Positions 1-12,700 of a DNA stretch of 64,000 bases are shown here, piece after piece. The number at the start of each line of letters is the position of its first letter. The stretch's first letter is position 1. The position numbers and the translations under genes were made by a program. The notes beneath the pieces are model-generated. The model searched no databases, had not been told where the DNA came from, and saw only the letters and a program-made list of their open reading frames with translations. Source of the DNA: Rotaria macrura (lineage: Eukaryota; Rotifera; Eurotatoria; Philodinida; Philodinidae); contig OENT01000027.1 of NCBI GenBank assembly GCA_900239685.1, positions 124,001 through 188,000 of the forward strand. The letters run 5' to 3'.

Positions 1-2271
1 ATTATCCATCAAAATAATGTGTTCGTTTCTGTAAATGAAAGCCTTTGCAATTTTTTGCCTATCGACTGTACTGTTTGATTGTTTTCTTGATCCCGAACAA
101 TTATATCATTTTCTCTTCAAATATCATAATGATTGGCAATCGTTAAAGATTATGCAGATATCTTTCACGGGTTAACTGTAGAAAGATAACAGAGCAAGGT
201 GCAAATAGTGGAAGTCAATTTGAAAATGAGAACAAAATTCAAAAGAAAAATATTTTCGAACTTAATCGATTTATAAAAATAAACCAAAAATTTCAACAAA
301 TTTTACCGTGTACATTCTTAATTCTTTTTATTACCATAATAATTCTAATGTCTCTCTGAAATACTCACCATTTTGGTATAAATGTTATAGCACATGAAGA
401 TCTCTATTTCATCTATATGCAATATTGTCAAAGAAAGAAAATAAAAGAATTTTAAGAGTTGAACCAATGTCGTTAAGTTTTCTTTTAGTATATTTTTTCT
501 CTCTTTAATGCTGCTTTTTTTTCTTCGTTCGTACAATGTTTAAATACGTAAATGTATGACACATGCTTTTTCTTCTTCTGATCAAGACAGAGAAATTTGT
601 CACCGAGACAACCGATCAACAATACGTTTAATAGTGAATCTATCAAGAAGAAAAATGTCATGTATATAATTACATAGTTACGCGTACGTTAACGCACTAC
701 TGATTGAATTTTTTTCTTCAAATAGATTTACAAAAAGAAAAACAAAAAAAAATGAAGAAGAGAAGATAAGATACAAATCAGATGAAAAAGTCTCATCGAC
801 AATTTGTCTGACTATAATATGATCCTATTGTGTAAATTTGTCTTTGTTAGATTATATTTCATCACAGAATGTATTTGATTTCATTTTCAATATTGATGAA
901 GTTTGTGATATTTAACATTCATCAATGACTTCTCCCGTGAGATTATTCTTAATCATTAATCTTTGAAAATGTTCTAGCCATCAAGAAGCAAAAGAATGGA
1001 TATACTACCCATTAGATTCTTTTCGACGATAATAAATGTTTCCAGATTAGTTGACACGCTTTATATAAATAGCATTTTTTTAATCTATTGATCTAAATGG
1101 CACTTTTGCATTAAGTTTAATAATCAACATAAATATTAAAATAAACTTCGTCACTGATGAACCATTATCGAATAGATTATCAAATTCAATTACTTACGTT
1201 GATAATGAAAAAATCTTTTGAGATTTCCAAATGCAATTAATGACATGGAAGCAGGAAATTTACTAAGAGCAGAGATTCTTGTTTCCCAATTTTTGATTGT
1301 TTTCTACTAACTGAACATCATCATCATATCACATATACCGAATATTCATTCTTTATTTTTCATCACGTTAACATTGCATGAAACATGCATATGCATATAT
1401 ACTTCATGTTTGATATTCATGATAATCCTTGACGATAATGTGTCTCGCCCATGCATGTATAAACTAATCTATTTGTTAATTAATCACATGCATAACAAAA
1501 ATATTGATTTTTCTTTAATACGCAGTATATGTTAGAAATATGTATATCAAACATTAACATAGAACTCAAAATAACACATTTTTTTTTGTATTCAGATTCA
1601 TTAAACGATTCTATTGACCGACATATAGAATAGATTAATTAATAAAATGAACAAAACAGAAATATGTATTTAAGAAATACCTTCTAACATCTTCGGTATA
1701 TTGGTGATCATTAAATTGATTGATCACCAATCAGATTTCTTGTTATTTTAACATTTCACTATTCTTCTTTGTTCATCAATCAGTATTTTATTGTAATTTT
1801 TCAGTTTTTTTTTATATATTCTAAGTAAATAAATCAATAGATTATTATCTAACTAATGGATAGTGTGTGTTTCTAGTGCAATATATGTGAAAGCAAATAA
1901 ATTTTGTTTCATTATCAGTTGAAGAGGAGAAAAAAAAAGAATAGCAGGTAAAAATAAACGCTAATCTCCTATTTGCATAGGAAAGGCCAACGAAGGACAA
2001 GATACAACGATTTTTTTCTCATTTACTTTTTAATCGTTATTTCTCTATAGCGATACGCTATATGTTTTCAATCGTTTCAATTAGCATCATCTTTCATCTT
2101 GAAAAACAGTAAAGGTTTTGAGTACTAAAAACATGGCCAAAAGATAAACAGATGATGCTGTCGATTGAGTCACATTTGACCATGTGCGTGTATAGTCAAA
2201 AAGTAAATAAAAAGTAAGAACTCGTGTTTTTAATTATAGATAGTAATTTCAATAAGAATTCAAATATCACT
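1..2271. other. Left-hand non-coding stretch upstream of the SLC45-family gene
   Basis: AT-rich sequence with no open frame that looks coding on either strand. It ends at the first ATG of the transporter. An acceptor-like TTTTTAATTATAG lies at about 2228-2240, just before that ATG, so a 5' UTR exon and intron may sit here. No promoter motif could be assigned. Confidence 0.5.
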
Positions 2272-5200
2272 ATGGCAAGTTCACTTCCATTGTCCTTTAA
2301 AAATGAACAAATAGAGGTCCTACAAACTGCTAACGAACAACATTCATCCTACAACTCCACAGATGATATCACACTTGACAATATTATACCGATTCGAACC
2401 GATCAACTACTTCCAATATCATCCAATATTGATATTGATGCATCTCGTACACCATCGAATGATACGTCGTTTAATCTTTTACAAGGTTTTTCGGCACCAA
2501 ATCTTCCAGTTTATATTAATATGGGTTTGAATGAGCAGGCGGATGATGTTAATTTCGCTGGACCTATAGCTACAGCAGATCAACAACGATCACGATCACT
2601 AGCAACTATTGATGCTGATCCCCCATTACCACCGACAACAATACAAAGACAAAGTCATCATCATCATCATCATTATTTTCCACATCATCAACAGAATCGT
2701 AATCTTTATCCATACTTGCAACGACCAATAGTATCACGAGGTCTTCATCGAGCACAAGTTACATCGAATAGTCTTGATAGTGTATCCTACTATGAGCAGC
2801 GACCGGCCTTTCGACGTGCTTATTTTGCTCTAAGACGACAACGAATTCCGAAAGGTTAGCACAGAGAGAAAACAAAAAGAAAATATCATATATAGAGAAT
2901 TAATCAAGAATTTTATTGAAAATATGCCTTTATTAGCTCCGCCTATGCCAAAACATCTATTTCCTGGTTTCAAACAAAATAGAGCAATAATATCAACAAC
3001 TGAAAGTTCGAGTGGCGATAATGAAGAGGAAGACGAAGAAGGTAATATTGAAAACTTTTTTGCTATTAGATTTTTTTCACAATATTATTTGACTCGTTTA
3101 AATATCTGATCACTGAGTAAAGATTTTATTTGAGATTGTGTATGATGCCATTCTTTTTCGGGTTCGAAATTTTCAAGTTCAATGATATCTGTATGTAAAC
3201 GATCAACATCTGTAATCATCACTGTTGGTAATGGTTTTGTTTTTATGGACGATCGAGGCCATAGTTGTATTATATTTGTTGAAGATGGAGATGATGAACT
3301 TTTTGAATTAAATCGATCACTTGAAGATAATGAATTAGTTGATGGAACGAGTGTTGAGAATAGTAGAGCTTTCTCATAGGAATCATGATCTGATGAAGTT
3401 GAAACTGATTGAGAGCAACGAAAATTTCCAGATGTCGGATAGTAGACAGTAGAGGTGCTAAGATCACTTAATGATGTTAATGTCGATTGACTAAAGCATA
3501 AATTTGAAATGCCTAATGTATTCGAAGCAGCGTAATCATATTGTTCATGAGGTGTTCGTTCCCTTAATGGAATACAGTTGACAGTTTCATGAAACGTTTT
3601 TGATCGTTCGGAAATAAATGAAATCGAAGTATCAATACTCGTTCGTTCATCATCATTACTAGGATCATAATCTGAAATATTATTATCATCTTTTAATTTT
3701 CTTTCAATCGATACTAATAATGACGATGGAATTTCCAATTCCAATGAATGATGATAGCTGGAAAATGTACGATGAATCTTTTTTTGTTTTAAATGTTGAT
3801 ATGTTTGAATTGATAAAAATATAAATCCAATAATCAACCAAAGAAGACATATGGAACCGAATATAATAAATAGACGTTTAAATAAAATGAATTGTTCTGC
3901 TGTATGCATGGATATTGACAATGTCGAAAAGTAGCATTTTAATTAAAGTAAAACGATTTGATATAATTGTCACGTAATGAATATCGTCGAGATATAGATG
4001 ACGGCTTTTCGATTGATTAGTATTTTTTTTTCTCGAATGGTTTCTCTCGTTAAATATCGATGTGAATGCCTATCGTTCTTATAGTTCTTTTCATTCCTTT
4101 TTCTACTTCATCTTCTATGTTCTTGTTCTGGTAAAGAGAACTAGAGGGTGAGGCTTTTGTTCTATATGGATGTGAGTCAGAAAACGGAAGGAAAAATTAG
4201 TGCTCCGGCACGCATTGAATAGGATGGAACGCTTATAATCATCCGGACCATTGTCATTGTCTCATAGATTCTCAAAGAAACACCGAATCGAGCATCGATA
4301 TTCATCGTAGAAAGAAAAAAATCAATCGTTCGTTTTTTACCAGTATTCAACGAAATAATTTATCGACGTGTATTTATACCTGATTAATTTATTAATTTTG
4401 AAAGTGCTGTAGATAGTTCTTGTCGTTATCGATTAACACAATAATCTATCGAGTATCATGATTTATCTGTTTTAGATCAAACACCAAGAAAAAGTTTCTG
4501 GGTTATTTTACGTCTGGTTTTCTTCTTTTTTGCCATCGAATTTATGTATGCAGTCGAAACTGCACTTACCGTGCCTATTTTAACTTCGTTACGTGTACCT
4601 GAAGCGTAAGCTATTTATAAAAGAACATCGTTTTTATCATTATTGCTCTCTTGTTTTTGAAGTTTTTATTCTATGGCATGGCTAATAAGTCCGATTCTTG
4701 GTTTTTTTCTTCAACCCATTGTTGGTATGTGGAGTGATACATGCAAATGTCGATGGGGCAGACGAAGACCATTTATTCTAGCATTCGCTATTGGTAAACA
4801 TGCTTGTTGTTGTTTTTTATCTTCTCCACAAATATGTATTCTCCAATATAAGCTCTAGCCAAGCCTTTTTATATTTAGGTGCTTATATTGGTGTTGCATT
4901 GTTACTCAATAGTTCTGATTTAGGTGTACTCTTCGGTGATCCAACTGATCCTAATTCAGTTAGATTTCATTTTTTCTAAATTTTTTGCCTACATAGTATT
5001 ACACGATTATTTCTAAGGTTCCATACAAAGCAGTTGTGTTAACTGCCATTGGTGTAACTTTTCTTGGTGAGAAATTTTCAAAAAAAATCGTTGAATATGA
5101 TTTTAGATTTCTATCTATTACTTTTTGTTATTATAACGTAGATTTTTGTGCGGATAGTGCAGATGCACCTGTACGTGCTTATTTAATCGATACAACAAAT

Positions 5201-7125
5201 CCAAGGGATCAAGAGCGAGGCTTTAATATACATGCTATTCTTGGTAAACAAATGAATGATTCTTTATTCTTAATATTACTATGATTTTAATAATTCTACT
5301 TTTAGGAGGTATTAAAAATGATATTTTATCGAGAAAAAAACCTAAACCATTGAAAATAACATTTATTTGTAATAGGCTTTGGTGGAGGTTTAGGTTTTAT
5401 TGTTGGTGCTATAAATTGGCCATACATTCCTATGTTTATTAAACACGGTAAAAATTAGAAAAGAAAAAGAAAAGAAGCAAATTTTAATGATCTTCTTTTT
5501 TTGACAGGGGGTGAATTTAGTATTATTTTTTACTTTGCGACCTTTCTATTTATTGTATGTTCAATATCAACGCTGACAAGTGTTCGTGAAGAACCACTCA
5601 TATCATCAACAGCTTCATCATCACGTTATAATCGCGATGCAGACAACGCAAATGATGATGATCAAAGAGAACTAGAGACTAGTGAAAAACGGCCATTACT
5701 TACGCTTCGTCCAAATAGTTCACGATCGTATAGTACAACAAATAAAACCACTGATCGGCAAACAGCATATAAGTATCTCAGTGGTTTAAATGATCAAGAA
5801 GGATTCATTGAAATTGATCCAGCTACAGGTGCTCATATACCTCATGATCATGTTGATAAGGCAAATGAAGATGTGTTATTACAAACAATGGAACGTTCTC
5901 ATCAAGTTTTAGCTGCATCGTTGGCAAGTGGTGATTCTGCAACTAGTGGTCCAATACCGACTCAAGCATTCGAAATAGAACTTAGACAAAAAGCAAAATT
6001 AGTCAAATCAGGTATTCCAATATTCGTCTGTTTTTCTATGTTGTCTCTAAACGTTTATATTGATATTGAAAAGGTCTGCTTCGACGAACTGAAGTGGAAG
6101 ACATAGATAATTTTGATGAAAAAGACAAAGTAACCATAAAATCAATGCTTATTTCAATGATTCGAGTAGGTACTCTTATAATTATAATTTTTTTATTCTA
6201 ACTATAAGCTCGATTTTTAAATACTAAGATGCCTCCTCGATTATGGAAATTAATGATATGTCAAGTTATTGGTTGGATAGCTTATTTTGCAACACATTTA
6301 TATTTTACTGATTTTGTAGCAACAGTAAATGTCGAATAGTCTTCTTGAGGTGCTTTTCTATGGATTTGCTTCTGTGTTTTTTTAAGGCAGTATACAATGG
6401 TACATTTGAACATGGCGATGATGCTGGTTTGGAACGTTATAAGAGAGGTGTTACCATGGGTTGTTGGGGTCTATTTTTATACTCAGCTAGTACAGCTGTA
6501 TATGCTTGTAAGTGAAATCAAAGAATAATCATAGATTATTATACTTTGAATAATTATATATCTATATTTAGTTTGTTTGGAACGATGGTTAGCAGAAAAA
6601 TTTTCCTTGAAAGTACTTTATTTTATCGGTTATTTGGTATATGCCATTGGTTGTTTGATAAACTACTTTGTTCATCAAATTGTTGTGAACATTATTATGT
6701 GTATTACATGTAAGTTTCTATTCCATTGAATTGATTGTTATTTTCATAATTATGATTTAATTTTAGTTGGAATGTTAGTCGTATCATTGAATACACTTCC
6801 TTATCATATGCTTTCACAGTTTCATACTGATGAAACAGTTAGGTTCTATTTTTATTTTCAATAAATAAAAACCTCAAGGGTTTTTCTCGTTATCAATTTC
6901 TTTTTTCTATTTCTCTAGTATAAAAATAGAGATGGTTCTAAACGTGGTATCGGTGTTGATTGTTCATTGTTAAATAGTTGTTATTTTCTCGGTGAATTAG
7001 CAGTAGCTGCTGCATTAGGTCCACTACTCGATCGTACAGGTGTAAATACTTGTATGTTAGTAGGAAGTGCATTTTCCTTGTTAGGTAATGTATGTATGTT
7101 TTTCCTGTTCTTTTTTAAAAATTGA
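2272..7125 (+). CDS. SLC45-family (MATP / proton-coupled sugar transporter-like) membrane transporter
   Basis: Predicted 826-aa major-facilitator transporter of the SLC45 family, whose members move sugars or related solutes with protons across plasma, melanosomal or lysosomal membranes. Exons: 2272-2854, 2937-3041, 4476-4605, 4663-4793, 4879-4958, 5018-5066, 5142-5243, 5376-5447, 5508-6011, 6074-6165, 6229-6324, 6387-6507, 6572-6709, 6767-6837, 6919-7125. All junctions keep phase and the total is 2481 nt. Residues 1-230 are a polar N-terminal tail with a His run. TM1 begins near residue 235. The family signatures [13 protein letters not shown] and WGRRRPF lie near residues 280-307, followed by an ERGFN..A loop and a GFGGGLGF segment. 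The large hydrophilic loop between the two six-helix halves spans about residues 425-600. SLC45A4-type proteins are close to this length. The tail exons are joined by phase and a plausible donor/acceptor only, so the N terminus is less certain than the MFS core. Which SLC45 paralogue it matches is not resolved. Confidence 0.9.
3085..3909 (-). CDS. Single-exon putative membrane protein nested antisense in an SLC45-gene intron
   Basis: A 274-aa open frame running opposite to the transporter and lying wholly inside its second intron (3042-4475). Counting from the first ATG (start [10 protein letters not shown]), a hydrophobic segment rich in Ile, Leu and Phe at about residues 10-33 would form one transmembrane helix. 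It is followed by a Lys/Gln-rich stretch and a long Ser/Thr- and Asp-rich tail. The frame extends a few codons upstream of the ATG without one, so a spliced 5' end is possible. I recognise no family. Uninterrupted length in AT-rich DNA, a membrane helix at the N terminus and a biased but protein-like tail argue it is real. Absence of a known domain keeps confidence moderate. Confidence 0.6.
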   Translation of the reverse strand: MHTAEQFILFKRLFIIFGSICLLWLIIGFIFLSIQTYQHLKQKKIHRTFSSYHHSLELEIPSSLLVSIERKLKDDNNISDYDPSNDDERTSIDTSISFISERSKTFHETVNCIPLRERTPHEQYDYAASNTLGISNLCFSQSTLTSLSDLSTSTVYYPTSGNFRCSQSVSTSSDHDSYEKALLFSTLVPSTNSLSSSDRFNSKSSSSPSSTNIIQLWPRSSIKTKPLPTVMITDVDRLHTDIIELENFEPEKEWHHTQSQIKSLLSDQIFKRVK

Positions 7126-9748
7126 TATAAATATGAGAATGATTATTTTTTTTCCCGTATATATTTTTGTGTTTGTGTGATAAACTGAAGGTAATCTTCA
7201 GATGATTAACTAGTGAATCCATTGTATTTTGTAATTCATTTTTTGTTTTTGTAATATTTCAATAATTTTGTTTTAATGATTACATTGAAGTTAGGTGTCA
7301 TTGTATGTGTAATGATATTTCTTTTTATATTTCTAATTTTTTACGAACGTTTTTCTTTTCGTGTACATCATATTTTTTATGAATAGATTCATATGGTTCA
7401 AGTGCTCTTTTTTAGTGCAAAATAAAAGAATAATTTACTTCATTCATGAGAGAGACAGAGACAGAGAATGTTAATCTATGGATTGATTTATTCGCCTTTA
7501 AAGAATCATTGATGTTATAAAGAGATATTCGAAAATAATACAATAAGAAAGACTTGTTATGGATCTCTAAGGTTTTTCTTTCATGCGATGTCATTCATCG
7601 CATCGTGAACATTTTCAAATAAAATTTATATTCAATAAAATAAATATAACTAACAATTGAATTATTTTGTACTCCTTAGTATAACTGTTTAGTTTGTCCT
7701 CCTTATAAGATAGTGATGCAAGCAGCCAATACATGTATACTGGATAATAAATCATGTGATGATTGATTTTGATTCTCTACTTAATAAAACATTTACAGTT
7801 ATCAATTAATTCAAGAAGAATAAATTAAAACTATAGATGATCTGTAGTTTTGTTTAAAAATAAACTGTTATCATCTCTATTCCTATCCTCTGCATCTAAG
7901 GGAGAGCACAAGATCACCATAGTTGAATGATGATTTACTCAAAAGATATCAATGCGTTTCATGGATTGTCAACTATGTTTAGATGTATATTTGATTTTGT
8001 GATTGAGTAACATTCTATTAGAAGCGGTAGTATTGAACTCGAAGATCTTCAAATTCGACTACCTTTTTGTTTCGAAGTCGTATCAAAATACGTTTATGTA
8101 GGAGAGATATTGAACTTATCAACATGCCACTTTTCTCCAGTGTTTCTCTTGCCATGACTGAATATATGAACACGGTCCATCGAAATTTGATCGATTTCAG
8201 GTAAATTCTAAGTTGACTAGAATACATGAATCTCGCACTCTATTCGTACTCTATCTGTACTTTAGTCGTTCTTCAAAATACTCAAGTTGCACTTTTCTTC
8301 TTTTTTTTTGCACATCATCTCACGTGGTTGTCTTCGTATGTCATCATATATTATGATGGGGATAATATAGAGCATAGTCGTGTGTATCATTGCAAAAAGA
8401 AGCCCGTATAACTACATATTTTCATGCGCGTGTCGAATACGTTTGGTGACAATCAAATTTTCAGTCGATAGACTAGAAAATGATGGATAAATCTTGGAAA
8501 ATAGAACGGAAGTTCAATATTCAAAAATGCACACGATTCGCGTGCTCTCTATTTGTAGAGGAACCTGGAATTTATATTGTGACTTATTAGAGAGTATGAA
8601 TATGAATCTTTAGCATGCAAACTTATTGTATTTCTGAAATTCTATTTTAAAGAGTGATCTATAATCATGTGAATCTCACTGACTCATAGTTCGATCATCA
8701 ATGTCGACACTGCTAAATCGTATATAAAGCATTTTGGGTAGCATAGATCGTTTTTTTTTCTTGTACGATCAAACTTGTAACTCTCTTTATTATTTCTGGT
8801 TAAGTTTATTGAAAAACCAAAGATTGTCTGGTGAGTTTTGCATCACCTGGATTAATAAATCTTCTTAAGATGGCGTGACTGTCGTTGATTAGTTAATGGG
8901 ATTGAAAAAGCAATTTATTAATAATTTTAGATATAAACATTGGATTATATTTTTTCACTAGTTTATAGAAATCAACAAATATTAAATATCCATCAACTGT
9001 CTATATTAAAGTAAGCTTGAAAACATGAAATGCATCTGGGAAATAATTTTCATTAGAATGTCAATGGGAAGAAAAGAAACATGCCACATCATATACGTGC
9101 ATCCAAACATTCTGGAAGAATAATTTTGAACAGGTCATCATGTTTTCTACTCAATATGAACAGATTAAAAGGAGATTTAAATTTAATACTTACAATTTTC
9201 CTTTTCTTTTTTCCTATTTTTTATTAATATACCACTTACTCAATCTGAAAATAATTTACAAGATTTTAAAAGACTCAACAGTAAATTTTTCAGCATGACT
9301 GAAGCCTCTTCATTTATGCTGTTTAATGCTAAGAAGAACAATTATTGTTCGTTGTCTTGAAAGACGATGTCAACTTCATGTTATTAATTAACGATACAAT
9401 TACATTTAATATTTGACAAAAGCGTTGAATATTTTGTAATGATAATCATTAAAATACACATTTATTTGTTAACAGAATGCATACAAAAAAAAAGAGAGAA
9501 ATCAATGAAGAAGAAAATAAAATAGAAGAAAACAAATGAAATTCATAAATAAATTTTAACCAAAAATAAATAATATTCGTATATCGAAAAAAAAATGAAC
9601 GAAAGAAAAAAAAAACAATACTTAAAGATAAATCAATAGGATGTAATCTTAAATTAAAATCTAAATATACATGAAAAACAAAAGAAAAAATAAATAACTA
9701 GAATCCGTTTTTTTAATGTGTTTTCGATTGAAATAAATACCTACCATT
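7126..9748. other. Intergenic stretch between the SLC45-family gene and RIM
   Basis: No coding signal was found. Short open frames at about 7.4 and 8.0-8.4 kb have composition like the surrounding DNA and no splice-supported extension. The right part (about 9480-9720) is very A-rich on the + strand, fitting the 3' flank of the minus-strand RIM gene. Confidence 0.5.
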
Positions 9749-12700
9749 TCATGTTAATGAATTATTTCTTTTTGGTGATTGTTGTACAATCGTATAATTG
9801 TTCATTAAAGAATTCGCCGAAAATAATTTGTACCAATCAAGAATTTGTTGCGATGAATTTAAGCTAATTTCTTGTAAACCTATTTGGCATACGCCCATGA
9901 ATACTTTTCGATCTAATTTACTATAATCACCCCAAACACTAATCTAGTTAAAATATAAAATTTAAAATAGAACCGTATCTATTGGTATGTTTTTTCCATT
10001 TTTGTTACCTGTAAAACTTTTTCACGAAAGTTTTCTTTGAAAAAAAGTGTTTGTTGTATAAGCGGATCAAGTGTGCGACGTGTTATTCGTGTACGTTGTT
10101 TTTCAATGCATGTTTTGCCATCAAGCAAATATACTTTTACATACGGTGCTATTTTATTGATAAATTAGGTTATTTTGTTTTTAATCTTTTTACATTTACA
10201 AGAATATCAAAGATGACAAACCTGGAGGCATTTTATAAACAACATTTTGTAGTAAATTCCTAGCTCGTACTATTTCTATTTCAAGTAAGCCTTGATGTTC
10301 ACGAAGACCGATTTGAACTTCACCATGACAAGGTGAAGCTAGGACTTGTCGGCCAACTAATTGTCCCGTTCCTAAACCCTCGATGAAATCAGTAAATGGA
10401 TGTTCATGTGGTAATTTAAGTGCACCAGACCATAGTCTGCAATATAAAAGAAAAACAGCCCAATCAAGTCATATAATTATGCAAAGTTAATTATAAGGCA
10501 TCAACTATATTTCGTTGTATAAAAACTCTTCCTACTATAAACATAATTTAGTTGACAGTTTTACGATGTCAAAATCATTTTTTTGAATGTAAAATGCTTT
10601 CAACTCATGGAAAGTTCCAAGTGACACACAATTCTTACTCAATATTTTGAGGCATTGAATGATATTGATCACGATGAAGTGGCCCATTGAATGGTGACCG
10701 AGTTGAGTCTGTAGGCGGAGCACTAGTTGGTATATCACTGTCTTTGCTCATTTGTCGTTGATATGTTCGACTACGCAAATGAGGTTGCACGCCGACTTCT
10801 TCACTTCTTTGAAAACCAAAACGTTTACCTACAGAAAGAACAAGTTTAGTTGTTATCTTCAATAATCAACTTATTCTGACCAAGATTCGATGAACTATTT
10901 GCTTTTTTCGATAAACCAAGTATAACAAAAGCTTTCGATGACATCGAAGGCCGTCGTTTTTTATTTGAGTCAGTTTGTGAACTTAATACAGAATCGGATA
11001 CAGTACCATCACTACGTGTATCAAATTTAACGGTTTTCTCATTGGTAACAGTAGCCGTTGGTGCTGGTACCGTATTTGTTTCAACTTTTACTATTGGATC
11101 AAGTGGTTTAGAATCTGTTAATGTATCATATGTGCGCATAGCCATTTGTCGTAGTTCTTCTTCATTTAATTGGATTTCAGTATGACTATGAAAATGATCC
11201 TTCGTACTTGGATGAATTCTTTTTAAAAAAAAACGTCCTGGAAATTCTCGACGAAATCAAAACAAAAATATCAAATATCATACTCATTATTTTGTCGATT
11301 TCGAGACCGTTCTGTTTGTGCTGATATTATACTAGGTGAACTCATTTTTGAAGCTGATGATAATTCAGAACCGTCTGAATCAACATCATCACCGGGTAGA
11401 TCCATAGAATCTATAAACAATTCAAATTCATTCTTTTTAATCGACTAAAAGAAATGAAATTCTTACATCGTTTCGTAAAAGCTCGTCGATACTTCTCTTC
11501 ATGAGGCTTTAATTTTGATTTTTGAAGATTAATTTCATCATGTCCGAAGACTGTCGTCCGTCTAGATGATGTTGAAGTCGGTACACTTCGATCTCTTATC
11601 ATCGGTATACGTGGTACTTTGTCTGTTTTACTTGTGTTTAAAGATATTTTCGATGATGTTGATAGATTATTTGTTGATTTGCTTGTACTATTCTCTTTTA
11701 TTGATGTTTGATGTTCATATATTTCGCTTGAATTAGAATCTGTATGATCAAAACTATGTTGTTTTTTTGGAGATTTATCGGTTTTCGTTTGCATATGAAG
11801 TTGTAACTTTATTTGCATAGCTTTTTGAAACAATTCTTGCGAAACTAAATATATTAGAGAAATAACAAGAAACAAAACATAACATCTTAGAATGCAAGAC
11901 ATAAACGAACTTTTTTCTCCATTTGCATGTATTTTCACAGTTGGAATGTCTGGTAGTTGTCTTTTACGATTGCTAGAATTTGACGAACTAAAAATATAGA
12001 AATACATACAGATGATGTTGACAATGTTTATATGATCGATTATGTCTTACATATTGGCTGTTGACGTTGTAGAACGACTCGATAATGATCCTAAATATTA
12101 AAAACAAGGATATTGTTTACATTTGTGTAGACAGTCTTGTCAACACACCGTTTGATACATCATTTAAATGAAACCATTCAGGTTTGTTGCTCAAATTTAA
12201 TTTAGTTAATTTTATTTCTCCTAAAATTTCTTGATTATGTTCAAGATTAATCAATTTAATCCACAATACAATATTATCAATAGTATCAATATCAAAAAAT
12301 ATTATATGTTGATTCCATACGCATATACCAGAAGAACACGGTTGAGCTTTCGTACATTTTTCTTCTTTGGCTCTAGAAATAAATTGAATTGATAAAGAAT
12401 TAGAAATATCGAAGATATCCATCTGTATTATGTTTACGATGCATCACGTCCAAATTGAAATGATAATTGACACGCAAATAAGCCTTGTTGAATTGGAATA
12501 TTTTTAGCACCGTGTATCATAACATGAAAATATTTCTGTTCATATCGAAATGAAAGCTATTGAGAAAAACGAAGCATTTTGACTGACAAGAATAAAAACA
12601 AATAAAGAAATCATGTACTTGTAATTGAATACCGTTGTTCTCTATTGTTAATGATATTGCTTGATCTTCTAAAGGCAAGAGAGAGATATATGTGCTTAAT

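Noticed and set aside
345-536. 63-codon minus-strand frame
   Set aside because: Composition follows the local AT-rich DNA, with no domain, no splice-supported extension and no neighbour.
2924-3109. Separate 61-codon gene starting [10 protein letters not shown]
   Set aside because: The stretch joins in phase to the exon ending at 2854 and, through its donor at 3042, to the transporter exon at 4476. It is exon 2 of the SLC45-family gene, and its apparent end is intron.
7412-8411. Short frames on both strands between the SLC45-family gene and RIM
   Set aside because: No family features, biased composition, no consistent splice sites.
12373-12422. Extension of the RIM C2A exon upstream to an ATG at 12422
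   Set aside because: It would break phase with the previous exon. The strong acceptor TTATTTCTAG ending at 12373 restores frame and domain continuity.
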